A DNA stretch of 64,000 nucleotides. Origin: Planctomycetales bacterium. Its GTDB lineage: Bacteria > Planctomycetota > Planctomycetia > Planctomycetales > Planctomycetaceae. The stretch covers positions 60,683 to 124,682 of the forward strand of contig JANQPT010000057.1 of assembly GCA_028285345.1 (NCBI GenBank). Reading direction: 5' to 3'. The position numbers were made by a program, and so were the translations under genes. Below are positions 45,919 through 54,086 of this stretch, piece by piece. Position 1 is the stretch's first letter. Each line of letters starts with the position of its first letter. The notes under the pieces are model-generated. The model ran no database searches, was not told the origin of the DNA, and worked only from the letters and a program-made list of their open reading frames with translations.

Positions 45919-47976
45919 TTAGGAATCACCCCCGCGGGACCGCGCGACAGCGGCGCCGATAATCTCGCTGATTTCGTCGGCCGAAAGTGCTTCGTTGGCC
46001 AGCAAGCCCTGCGCAAGTTTGTCCAGATCGTCTCGGTTGTCCGTGAGCATTTTGGTGGCTCGTTCGCCGGCATCCATCAGGAACCTTTGGACTTCTTGGT
46101 CGATCGTGTGGGCGGTCTCGTCGCTGTACTCGCGCTGATGCTCCGCCATCTCTTTGCCCAAAAACGGGTGTTGCTCGCCGTGCCGCAACGAGACCGGGCC
46201 GATCGTGTCGCTCATGCCCCAGTAGCCGACCATTCGCCGGGCCAGATCGGTCGCTTTCTTTAAGTCGTCTTCCGCGCCGGCGCTGTATTCGTCGAAGACC
46301 AACTTTTCGGCCGCCCTGCCGCCGAGCATCATGCACATCTGCGAGTGCAGCCGTCTTTCGCCGACGTGAAATCGTTCCTCGTCGGGCAAAAATTGGGTGA
46401 CGCCCAGTGTTCGCCCGCGGGGAATAATCGTGACTTTGTGCAGTTCGTCAACTTCAGGCAACAGCCAGGCCAGCAGCGCGTGTCCCGCTTCGTGATATGC
46501 GGTCATCTCCCGCTCGTGCTCATTCAAAACTTCTTCGCGTCGCGGCCCGAGCAGGACTTTGTCCTTGGCAAATTCAAAGTCGTCTCCCTCGACTCGATCT
46601 TTGCCTTCCCGTGTCGCGTGCAACGCCGCCTCGTTGACCAAGTTTCGCAGATCGGCGCCGGAGAAACCGATTGTTCCCGCGGCGATATCTTCCAGATCGA
46701 CATTGTCGCTGATGGGCACTTTGCGCGTGTGCACCTTCAGCACTCCCAATCGGCCTGCTTTGCTGGGGCGGTCAATCGTCACGTGCCGGTCGAAACGGCC
46801 CGGCCGCAACAGCGCCGGATCGAGCACGTCCGGGCGGTTTGTCGCGGCTACGACGATTACTGTTTCGCTCGGTGTGAAGCCGTCCATTTCGCTCAAGATT
46901 TGGTTGAGCGTTTGTTCCCGTTCGTCGTGGCCGCCTCCGACTCCGGTCCCGCGTACTCGGCCGACGGCATCAATCTCGTCAATAAAAATCAGGCAGGGCG
47001 CGTGTTCCTTCGCCGTGCGAAACAGGTCTCGCACGCGGCTGGCGCCGACGCCCACGAACATCTGGATGAATTCAGAACCGTTAATTGAATAGAACGGTAC
47101 GCCCGCTTCGCCTGCTGTCGCGCGTGCCAGCAGGGTCTTGCCGGTGCCCGGGGAGCCCATCAGCAGAATTCCCTTCGGGATCTCCGCACCCAGTCGCTGA
47201 AACTTTTGCGGATCCTTCAAGAACTCTACGATCTCCTCCAACTCCGCTTTCGCATTCTCCATGTTGGCGACGTCGTCAAAATCGGTCTGCTGCTCCGTCG
47301 GCATGAATCTGCGGGCGGGACTCCGAATAAAACCACCCAGCATCCCACCCTGTCCCATCGGGTCTGATGTTCTCCGCATGAGGAAAAAAAAGATGACCAA
47401 CAGCAACACGACCGGCAGCACGACCATCGTTAGAAACTCGAATCCCCACGGTTTCTCTTTGAATTGATAGTCAACTTTGTGAAAGTCGAGCATTTTGATC
47501 AATCCGTCGTCGTTCAGGGCGGGGTTGTAGGGGCCGTTGGTAATGAAATCCTCCGGGTAATGTTCGAGTTGCGATTCGCCCTTCGGAGGAGCGGTCGCCA
47601 CAGCCTCCGTGGTGCTTCCCGGTTCTTCATCGTCGGCCTTCTGTTGCTCTTCGGGAGAGAGTCGCACCGGCGGCTTCTTCCATGTGCCCGTGATGCGCTC
47701 GTTGTCAAACAGCACGCTCTTGACGTTTCCCGCAGCCACCTGTTCCCGAAAGAAGCTGTAAGTGACCGTTCGACTCACCTCGTCGGTATGCATTTTCCAC
47801 AGCAGCAGCAGGACGATGCCGCCGAACACAAGCAGTAACATCCACCTCGAGATGGGAGCGGGGCGGATCGGCCGCTGCTCCGCCGGCTGTGGCGATTCCT
47901 GTCCCTCCGCTTCCTCGAGCGGCTGTTCTTCACGTGCTTGATCTTCGGGGGGTGGTGTATCCGACGGAGTATTCAA
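45919..47976 (-). CDS. ftsH: FtsH, ATP-dependent membrane zinc metalloprotease
   Basis: 685 residues from a TTG at 47976, which has AGGAG seven bases upstream. Layout: acidic N-terminus, TM1 (near 44-61), periplasmic domain extended by a disordered acidic stretch (near 105-150), TM2 (near 181-200), AAA+ domain with Walker A GSPGTGKT (274-281), Walker B LIFIDEID, the SRH Arg in RPGRFDRHV, then the zinc protease with HEAGH (495-499) and a second acid in [16 protein letters not shown]. It degrades membrane and soluble proteins as a hexamer on the inner membrane. The periplasmic domain has more residues than E. coli FtsH. Its start is divergent from the structured leader of the oxidoreductase gene. 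Confidence 0.95.
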   Translation of the reverse strand: MNTPSDTPPPEDQAREEQPLEEAEGQESPQPAEQRPIRPAPISRWMLLLVFGGIVLLLLWKMHTDEVSRTVTYSFFREQVAAGNVKSVLFDNERITGTWKKPPVRLSPEEQQKADDEEPGSTTEAVATAPPKGESQLEHYPEDFITNGPYNPALNDDGLIKMLDFHKVDYQFKEKPWGFEFLTMVVLPVVLLLVIFFFLMRRTSDPMGQGGMLGGFIRSPARRFMPTEQQTDFDDVANMENAKAELEEIVEFLKDPQKFQRLGAEIPKGILLMGSPGTGKTLLARATAGEAGVPFYSINGSEFIQMFVGVGASRVRDLFRTAKEHAPCLIFIDEIDAVGRVRGTGVGGGHDEREQTLNQILSEMDGFTPSETVIVVAATNRPDVLDPALLRPGRFDRHVTIDRPSKAGRLGVLKVHTRKVPISDNVDLEDIAAGTIGFSGADLRNLVNEAALHATREGKDRVEGDDFEFAKDKVLLGPRREEVLNEHEREMTAYHEAGHALLAWLLPEVDELHKVTIIPRGRTLGVTQFLPDEERFHVGERRLHSQMCMMLGGRAAEKLVFDEYSAGAEDDLKKATDLARRMVGYWGMSDTIGPVSLRHGEQHPFLGKEMAEHQREYSDETAHTIDQEVQRFLMDAGERATKMLTDNRDDLDKLAQGLLANEALSADEISEIIGAAVARSRGGDS

Positions 47977-48290
47977 TCCTGGCTCCTACTGTTCCTATCG
48001 ATGATCGCCTATGTACTTGCGGCGACACATTGTGAGCGCCTGACTCGAAAATAACTCGCTTCTGAATCGATTTCTCTTATGCCGAGAAATGCGAATCTTT
48101 TGCGGCCTCTTGTACCAATTCGTGGTGTGAACGGGAACTCGATTGCCGATTCGCTCCTCTCAAGTGCGGCGTGATGATTTCAACAACAAGACCTTCGCAC
48201 GCTGAAGATTACTAAACGGGACGCTCACTGGCAATTTAGTGGACTTTTGGAAATCGACAACCGTTGCGAAATCCAACGCCGAATTTGGTG
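47977..48290. other. Divergent intergenic region upstream of ftsH
   Basis: The ftsH promoter region and part of the 544-base gap between ftsH and the oxidoreductase gene. No convincing gene. A minus-strand frame of 139 codons (48160-48579) crosses the structured leader described separately, but has no ribosome site or recognised content. Confidence 0.4.
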
Positions 48291-48485
48291 CAGACGCTTG
48301 CGCCGCACGGAGCGTGCGTCTCGGCGGCGAAGCATCTGAACAAGCCGAGAGCTCGGGGCGAGCGGATAATCTTGCCGAGACCGGGCAGCCCTGCCCAAGC
48401 GCGATAGCGGATTTCTGGCGTTGAGGGTTAAGCGGCGTCGCTTCAACGGGTACAATTGACAATTCTTCCGGACCGTGACGCCGCT
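48291..48485 (+). promoter_or_regulatory. Strongly structured leader upstream of the Gfo/Idh oxidoreductase gene
   Basis: Five stems are found within 195 bases. A long hairpin pairs 48291-48306 with 48324-48338 (15 base pairs, one mismatch, one bulged G, 17-base apical loop). Short hairpins are GCTCG-GGG-CGAGC (48351-48363) and GGGCAG-CC-CTGCCC (48383-48396). Next, CGTTGA/TCAACG plus AGCG/CGCT make a hairpin at 48419-48448. Finally AGCGGCGTC (48431-48439) is perfectly complementary to GACGCCGCT (48477-48485), in competition with the former. It ends 35 bases before the ATG at 48521, whose GGAG site (48508-48511) stays free. Confidence 0.4.
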
Positions 48486-48520
48486 GTCTCATCGGAACAT
48501 TTTCATCGGAGTGATGCACC

Positions 48521-49510
48521 ATGGCAGACCGAATTAAAATCGGCCAGATCGGCACCGGGCATGCGCACGCACGGGGCAAGATGCAATCGATGCGGCGGAA
48601 CGAGAATTACGAGGTCGTCGGCGTCGTCGAGCCGGACGCGGCACTTCGCCGGCAAGCGGAGCAGAATCCCGCCTATGCCGGCGTGGCGTGGATGACCGAA
48701 GAGCAATTGCTTAATGTCGAGGACCTAAAGGCGGTGGCAATCGAGACCGAGGTCAGCGATCTGCTCGACACCGGCGCCCGCGCGGTCGCTGCCGGTAAAC
48801 ACATTCACCTCGATAAACCGGCCGGTGAGAGTTTGCCGCAATTCAAACAGTTGCTCGACGACGCGACCCGGCAGCATTTGACGGTGCAGATGGGGTACAT
48901 GTTTCGCTACAACCCCGGCTTTGAGTTTATCTTTCAAGCGGTCCGCGACGGCTGGTTGGGGGAGATTTTTTCCCTGCATGCCGTGATGAGCAAGACGATG
49001 AACCTGCAGTCTCGCAAGAAGCTGCTCCGCTACCGCGGCGGTACGATGTTTGAACTGGGCTGCCACGTGATCGATGCCGCGATCTACGTCCTCGGCAAGC
49101 CCGATCGTGTGGTTCCGTTCTCGCGTCACTCAGCGCGGTATGACGACGGTTTGCTGGACAATCAGTTGGCGGTCTTGGAATATCCGCGCGCCACGGCGAC
49201 CATCCGTAGTGCGCTGATGGAGGTGGACGGGTTTAAGCGGCGGCAGTTCGTCGTGAGCGGTGACGGGGGGACGGCCGATTTGCGCCCGCTGGAGCCTCCT
49301 AAACTCAGGGCGGCCTTTTCGCGGCCGCGGGGGAAGTTCAACAAGGGATACCAGGATATTCCTGTCCGCGATTTACCCCGCTACGATGCCGACTTCACGG
49401 ATCTCGCGGCAGTCATCCGCGGGCAGAGGGAATTCGCGTTCTCTCCGGAGCATGACTTAGCCGTTCAGGAGACGATTCTCGCTGCCAGCGGTATGCCTCT
49501 GAAGTCTTGA
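48521..49510 (+). CDS. Gfo/Idh/MocA-family oxidoreductase
   Basis: 329 residues. The N-terminal Rossmann domain has a variant motif IGQIGTGHAHARGKMQS (usually GxGxxG) and the family's EKP-type motif as HLDKPAGESL. The C-terminal alpha/beta domain contains FELGCHVIDAAIYVLGKPDR, the GxHxxD catalytic motif. The GTGHAH start is a form seen in planctomycete members. Enzymes of this family oxidise or reduce sugars, inositols and derivatives with NAD(P), in the cytosol here since no Tat/Sec signal is visible. The substrate is unknown. The gene has a good GGAG site and an unusually structured leader. Confidence 0.9.
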   Translation: MADRIKIGQIGTGHAHARGKMQSMRRNENYEVVGVVEPDAALRRQAEQNPAYAGVAWMTEEQLLNVEDLKAVAIETEVSDLLDTGARAVAAGKHIHLDKPAGESLPQFKQLLDDATRQHLTVQMGYMFRYNPGFEFIFQAVRDGWLGEIFSLHAVMSKTMNLQSRKKLLRYRGGTMFELGCHVIDAAIYVLGKPDRVVPFSRHSARYDDGLLDNQLAVLEYPRATATIRSALMEVDGFKRRQFVVSGDGGTADLRPLEPPKLRAAFSRPRGKFNKGYQDIPVRDLPRYDADFTDLAAVIRGQREFAFSPEHDLAVQETILAASGMPLKS

Positions 49511-49560
49511 TCGCTGTTCGTTCATCCTGAGAATCATTCTTCAACTGAGATACATCGACC

Positions 49561-50688
49561 ATGGATGCCTTGGAGTACAACAAGAAACTCATCAGCTTTG
49601 AATCGACCAGTTCGCTGTCAAACGTCGAGGTGACGAACTATTGCGAAGAGACGCTCAAGCAGCTGGGATTCGTAACCGAGCGGATTGACTATGACGATGC
49701 GCGCGGCGTGCGAAAGGCAAACGTCGTTGGCAAGAAAGGGAGCGGTACCGGCGGCGTGGCCTATTTTTGCCATACCGACGTTGTTCCCGCCGACACCTGG
49801 AGCATTGCCGGGCATGGCCCGTTTCAGCCGGCCGTTGACGGCGACAAACTATTCGGTCGCGGGAGTTGCGACATGAAAGGCTCGCTCGCCTGCGCTCTCG
49901 CGGCGGCGGAACGATTCTCCGCCGATGAGTTGAAGCGGCCGTATTACATTACCTGCACGGCTGACGAGGAAGTCGGCTATGTGGGGGCCAAACATGTCGC
50001 CGCGGAGTCGCGGCTTTACCGTGAAATGGTCGATGGCGACGCGCGGGGCATTATCGGAGAACCGACGATGTTGGAAGTTGTCTACGCGCACAAGGGGACG
50101 ACAGGGTTTATTGCGACCTCCCGCGGTCGTGCGGCGCACTCCAGTACCGACAAGGGAATCAATGCAAATCTGGCCATGATCCCGTTTCTGGCTGAGATGA
50201 AGCAGATCCACGATGAAACTCTCAGCGATCCCGCCTGGCGGAATGAGCGGTTTGATCCTCCAACGATCAGTTGGAATATCGGCGTCAATGACCATACGTC
50301 GGCGATCAATATTACGCCGCCGCAGTCGGTCTGCACGGTCTACTTCCGTGTGATGCCGGGTATGGATGCCGGCGTGCTGGTGGATCGCGCCCGCGATGCT
50401 GCAGAACGAAACGGGTTGGAGCTTGAGGTCCGCGGCGATGGTGATCCGCTGTACGTTGATCCTAATTCAGAGTTCGTTGCGGAGTTGCTACAATTGGCGG
50501 GACGATCGACTCCACAGACGGTCAGTTACGGGACTGACGGCGCGATGTTCGGCGAATTGAAATACAAAGTCGTCTTCGGTCCCGGTGACATTGCTCAGGC
50601 GCATACTGACGACGAATGGATTTCGCTAGACCAGCTCGAACGCGGGACGGACCTGTTTGAGAAACTGGTCCGTCACTGGTGTACGTAA
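49561..50688 (+). CDS. M20-family metallopeptidase/deacylase (ArgE/DapE-like)
   Basis: 375 residues. Zinc-binding and catalytic residues are all recognisable: His-x-Asp in AYFCHTDVVPAD, metal-bridging Asp in FGRGSCDMKG, the general-base Glu pair in TCTADEEVGYVG, and the late His in DIAQAHTDDEWIS. The inner dimerisation/lid domain (GRAAHSSTDKGINANLAMIP) is intact. Family members include acetylornithine deacetylase, succinyl-diaminopimelate desuccinylase and carboxypeptidases; sequence alone does not decide. No signal peptide. It begins 50 bases after the oxidoreductase gene and may share its transcript. Confidence 0.9.
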   Translation: MDALEYNKKLISFESTSSLSNVEVTNYCEETLKQLGFVTERIDYDDARGVRKANVVGKKGSGTGGVAYFCHTDVVPADTWSIAGHGPFQPAVDGDKLFGRGSCDMKGSLACALAAAERFSADELKRPYYITCTADEEVGYVGAKHVAAESRLYREMVDGDARGIIGEPTMLEVVYAHKGTTGFIATSRGRAAHSSTDKGINANLAMIPFLAEMKQIHDETLSDPAWRNERFDPPTISWNIGVNDHTSAINITPPQSVCTVYFRVMPGMDAGVLVDRARDAAERNGLELEVRGDGDPLYVDPNSEFVAELLQLAGRSTPQTVSYGTDGAMFGELKYKVVFGPGDIAQAHTDDEWISLDQLERGTDLFEKLVRHWCT

Positions 50689-50730
50689 GTCCGAGACAAT
50701 TGATGCGGCGGTCGGGACGACCTCTTCCGT

Positions 50731-51984
50731 TCAGCTCGTCTGGTTCTCCCCCAAAGCGTGTTCTGTGGTAGCAACCGAGACTTCGGCACTCTCAAGTTTG
50801 CCGGTTTCGTTGAGCTGCGATGTGATTGCATCGGCCGCATCGTGCATCCGCTCAATCTCTTCGACGATTAACGGATACACTAAGAACTCCTGAGCACGGG
50901 ACAGGGAAACGTGGTCGGTCGCGCACAGTTCCGTCCAGCCGAACTGCTTCAAAATGGCGTTTTGAACGGAGCAGATCGTTTCCAATGGCAGGGCGGCGCC
51001 GCGGATCGTCAAAAAACGATATCGCCCCAAGTGTACATAGTGGCGTCGGCGGGGGTTTAAGACTCGTTCCAGGTCGACGCAGTGATCCCGAATCTCGAGA
51101 TAGGTCTTTCGCGGAACCGTCACCCGTGTACGCTTCAATGAATTGAACTTCTCGACGATCGGAAAGTCTTGCAGGATCTTCCGGGCGAAGCGATGGGCCG
51201 CGGAGGTGATCGCGGCCAACTCTTCACGGCCCAAGTAAGTTCGCACAACGCCGAATGACGATGCCCGAAGACTGCCTTGTGTCGCTCCGGCAAAAAAAAC
51301 ACTGGCTGCAAACGAAGCGCAGGCAATACAGCACAGAGGCGCGAATCCCAAAGAACTTGCACCTCCCCACCATGCTGCCGCAGTGACGCCCCAAGTGCAG
51401 ACAAATGATGCCGACAGCAGGACGATTCCACTCAGAACTTGTCCGACGACGCTCGTCGAGAGCGCCCCCAACATCAGCCCGAACAGCGCCAGCGCGACGG
51501 TGATAGCCGTTACCGCAAACAGCGCGGCAGCGATTTCCAAGACACTGAGTCCTCGCAACAGGTACGTCATCGAGATGAACGGCGCAAACGCGGCCTCAAA
51601 CAGGGCGATGAGCAGCAGCGCGGACGAGAACTTGCCCCAGAAGATCTGCCCGTCCGACAAAGCTGTGACCGACAGCATCTCGAACGTGTGTTGTTCACGT
51701 TCGGCGGCCATGCCGCGAAAACTGACGTAGGGAACTACGAAAAACAGCGCCACGACGAGCACGGCAACCAAGCGGCCGAATAGCTCGGGACCCTGAATCG
51801 ACTGTGGGTGCGATGGTTGGACCGCAAACGTCAGCGAGACAAACCACGCGATGACCAATGCGATCAGAAATGAAACGGTGACGAACTTGGTCTTGAGAAC
51901 CTGTCGAGTCTCCTTGACTAGGATCGGATTGAGCGCATCCGCTCGCTGTTCCGCCCAACTGTTGACTGATTCTGCGCCGAACAT
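50731..51984 (-). CDS. ABC-2-type membrane permease with uncharacterised C-terminal domain
   Basis: 417 residues from the ATG at 51984 (TGAGG just upstream); a GTG at 52020 would add 12. The N-terminal half is an ABC-2 permease: ALNPILVKETRQVLKTKF, then helices (VTVSFLIALVIAWFVSLTF, FGRLVAVLVVALFFVVPYV), the AAEREQHTFEMLSVTALS gate helix, and four more segments to about residue 260. The C-terminal 150 residues are soluble and of no known family (EVLVYPLIVEEIERMHDAAD-like helical region at the end). The matching ATPase gene is absent nearby. It converges on the M20 gene, 42 bases away. Confidence 0.75.
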   Translation of the reverse strand: MFGAESVNSWAEQRADALNPILVKETRQVLKTKFVTVSFLIALVIAWFVSLTFAVQPSHPQSIQGPELFGRLVAVLVVALFFVVPYVSFRGMAAEREQHTFEMLSVTALSDGQIFWGKFSSALLLIALFEAAFAPFISMTYLLRGLSVLEIAAALFAVTAITVALALFGLMLGALSTSVVGQVLSGIVLLSASFVCTWGVTAAAWWGGASSLGFAPLCCIACASFAASVFFAGATQGSLRASSFGVVRTYLGREELAAITSAAHRFARKILQDFPIVEKFNSLKRTRVTVPRKTYLEIRDHCVDLERVLNPRRRHYVHLGRYRFLTIRGAALPLETICSVQNAILKQFGWTELCATDHVSLSRAQEFLVYPLIVEEIERMHDAADAITSQLNETGKLESAEVSVATTEHALGENQTS

Positions 51985-52201
51985 GCGCCACCTCACGCGG
52001 GAGCGTTCCCCGTTGGTCACTGAAATCCCCTAGCTCGCGTCTGTGTAACTCACGCGATGCGGTCCCTCAATCTCCCCGAGAGCGCTCGCTCCGCCGGTTC
52101 ATTCCGGAGTTGATTGAAGGTCGACTGACCGCACTGTATCGTAGCAGGCTCTTCATCGACTTGGGAGCAATTTCCTCGCGCCGACTGAAAGGGTCTGCCA
52201 C

Positions 52202-53725
52202 GTGAGCCAACCAGAACCGGTCAATCCAAGTCCCTTGGACCCCCAGGTCGAAAGTCGGCCGGGTTTGTTGCGGGCGTTGGGACTGGGAATGGCGGTCGCC
52301 GTAGTGGTGGGGAACGTGATCGGTTCGGGGATCTTCTTCAAGCCGGGCGCGATCGCCGCTGACGCCGGCTCGTTTCCGATGATCATCTCCACGTGGGTGG
52401 TGGGGGGCATGCTGTGCATCTTGGGCGCGCTCTGCTTCGCGGAACTCGCGGCGATGCTGCCCCGAGCAGGCGGACCGTATGTCTATATCCGCGAAGCCTA
52501 CGGCCGTCCGGCCGCGTTTCTGTTCGGATTCAACGAGTTTCTGTTTAGCCGACCTGCGGCGATCGGCGCATTGTCCGTTGCGTTCATTGAATCACTTGCC
52601 GCGGCGATCGGTTGGAGTGTCGGCATTCCCGTCAAAGTCCTGTTGGCGTGGGGCATGATTGGTTCCGTCGCTTGGGTGAATATCGTCGGCGTGATTTGGG
52701 GCGGTCGACTGCAGGGATTGACGACGCTGATCAAAGGTGGATTCTTGTTTTTGGTCGGGCTGGCGCCGTTTGTCTTTGCGGCGACGGGGAATCCCGAGTT
52801 TTCCGCGGCCAATTACTCCACGTCGATCGCGCCGGAATCACCATCATTTTTGGCCCAATTCAGTCTGGTGTTGCTGGCCGTGATGTGGGCGTACGACGGC
52901 TGGCACGGTATCGCCCCTGTGGCGGAGGAGATCCGCGACCCGCAAAAAAACATCCCCCGCGCGCTCTTTTTGGGCGTGGGGATTCTGATATTTCTTTACG
53001 TGCTGGCCAACTTCGCCTATCACGGCGTGCTGACGATGCAGGAAGTCAAAGACGCCGGCACAACCGCCGGCCCGTCGATGGTGGACAAACTGCTTTCCCC
53101 CTACGGCGCCGACACCGCTCGTCTCGGCGTCGCGGCGATGGGGGCGGTGGTCATGTGCAGCACGTTCAGCGGCATCAACAGTAATCTGCTGCTCGCGCCG
53201 CGAATCGTGTTCGCCATGGGCCGTGACGGAGTCTTCTTTCGCACGCTTGGCAAGGTGCACGTCAACTATCGCACTCCGGCGGTGGCGATCGCCACTCAGG
53301 CCGTGATGGCGATGCTGATGGTTCTGGCCACCGCGATCATCGTCCGGTTCGGCAGTGCGCTGGAGCAATCAGAGTTCGTGCAGCAATTGCTGGGCGGTGA
53401 AAAATTTCAGCAGACGACGATTTTCAACATTCTGACCAACTTCGTAGTCTTCTCCGCCAGCATCTTCTACGCGCTGTGCGTGCTGGCGGTGTTCGTCTTG
53501 CGGCGGAAGTATCCCGATTGGGAGCGGCCCTACCGCACGTGGGGCTACCCGGTGGTTCCGGCGGTGTTCGTGGCGTTTTACGCGTGGTTCTTGTGGCAGA
53601 TCTACTTTGGCAAGCCGCTCGAAGCGCGGCTGGGCCTGTTGATCATTGCCTCTGGCCTGCCGGTCTACTTTGCCTACCAGTTCTGGGCGCGGCGCCACCC
53701 CGACAATCCACTGGACGGACAGTAG
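52202..53725 (+). CDS. Amino acid permease (APC family)
   Basis: 507 residues from a GTG at 52202 (AAGGG upstream). Twelve hydrophobic helices with the unwound TM1 motif GSGIFFKPGAIAADAGSFP, TM3 motif GGPYVYIREAYGRPAAFLFGF and TM6 region AYDGWHGIAPVAEEIRDPQKNIPRAL, all typical of APC transporters (LAT/APA type). It takes up or exchanges amino acids across the inner membrane; the substrate is not evident. It converges on the SelW-like gene with 37 bases between stop codons, and a hairpin sits in that gap. Confidence 0.92.
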   Translation: MSQPEPVNPSPLDPQVESRPGLLRALGLGMAVAVVVGNVIGSGIFFKPGAIAADAGSFPMIISTWVVGGMLCILGALCFAELAAMLPRAGGPYVYIREAYGRPAAFLFGFNEFLFSRPAAIGALSVAFIESLAAAIGWSVGIPVKVLLAWGMIGSVAWVNIVGVIWGGRLQGLTTLIKGGFLFLVGLAPFVFAATGNPEFSAANYSTSIAPESPSFLAQFSLVLLAVMWAYDGWHGIAPVAEEIRDPQKNIPRALFLGVGILIFLYVLANFAYHGVLTMQEVKDAGTTAGPSMVDKLLSPYGADTARLGVAAMGAVVMCSTFSGINSNLLLAPRIVFAMGRDGVFFRTLGKVHVNYRTPAVAIATQAVMAMLMVLATAIIVRFGSALEQSEFVQQLLGGEKFQQTTIFNILTNFVVFSASIFYALCVLAVFVLRRKYPDWERPYRTWGYPVVPAVFVAFYAWFLWQIYFGKPLEARLGLLIIASGLPVYFAYQFWARRHPDNPLDGQ

Positions 53726-53740
53726 TCGCGCTTCCCTTTC

Positions 53741-53764
53741 AGCCTCCGGCTCTGCCGGGGGGCT
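53741..53764. terminator. Hairpin between convergent permease and SelW-like genes
   Basis: AGCCTCCGGC (53741-53750), loop TCT and GCCGGGGGGCT (53754-53764) form a ten-base-pair stem with one G-U pair and one bulged G. It begins 16 bases after the permease stop codon and overlaps the SelW-like stop codon on the other strand. No T-run follows on either side, so termination is inferred from its place between convergent genes. Confidence 0.4.
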
Positions 53765-53975
53765 ACAGCTGCGACAGAACCTCGTCGTGTTCGGGAAATC
53801 GCCCCGTTTCGTGTTTGCTGTAGATCCGTCGACCGTCAACCACGACATCAAATATGCCGCGGGAGCCTTTGATCAGTTCGACCTCTGTGCCGTCATGGTC
53901 TTTAATCGCAGCCGCCAGACTGGAGGCTTGGGGAAGGTAGTTTCACTGAACGCAATATTCAATTGAGATAGACAT
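53763..53975 (-). CDS. SelT/SelW/SelH (Rdx)-family selenoprotein candidate with in-frame TGA (CxxU)
   Basis: A 70-codon gene from the ATG at 53975 to TAG at 53763, interrupted at codon 11 by TGA (53945-53943). Read with Sec at that codon, the start is MSISIEYCVQUNYLPQASSL, matching the thioredoxin-like Rdx family, whose CxxC or CxxU follows the first beta strand. After the TGA the frame continues through GIFDVVVDGRRIYSKHETGRFP and EHDEVLSQL, again family-typical, so the TGA is neither an end nor a frameshift. Known family members are small redox proteins of the cytosol; the second motif position is Sec in several. A SECIS-like hairpin follows at 53928-53910. The ribosome site is weak (GGGTG). 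It lies downstream of the giant DUF4175-type gene, 111 bases away. A TGC-to-TGA nonsense mutation is the alternative. Confidence 0.7.
53910..53928 (-). promoter_or_regulatory. Candidate bacterial SECIS hairpin for the SelW-like gene
   Basis: Read on the minus strand, AGCC-T-CCA (53928-53921), loop GTC (53920-53918) and TGG-C-GGCT (53917-53910) form a stem of four and three base pairs around one U-C mismatch. The apical loop begins with G and is 22 bases after the TGA, the distance and base reported as typical for bacterial SECIS elements. It lies inside the coding region, as such elements do. Its stem is short, so this is moderate support. Confidence 0.45.
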
Positions 53976-54086
53976 GGCACCCGTGTTTCGCCGTGTAGCA
54001 GTATGTGTGAGTGGATGAATTCTACAATGCGATATCGTCAGCCGGGAGTGTTGAGCTTCGAGAGAATCGTAGCAGATCTACGAAAC

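Noticed and set aside
53763..53975. Reading the SelW-like gene as a simple pseudogene with a stop at codon 11
   Set aside because: The frame is otherwise intact on both sides, the TGA is exactly at the redox position, and a hairpin of suitable geometry follows. Kept as the main alternative rather than the primary call.
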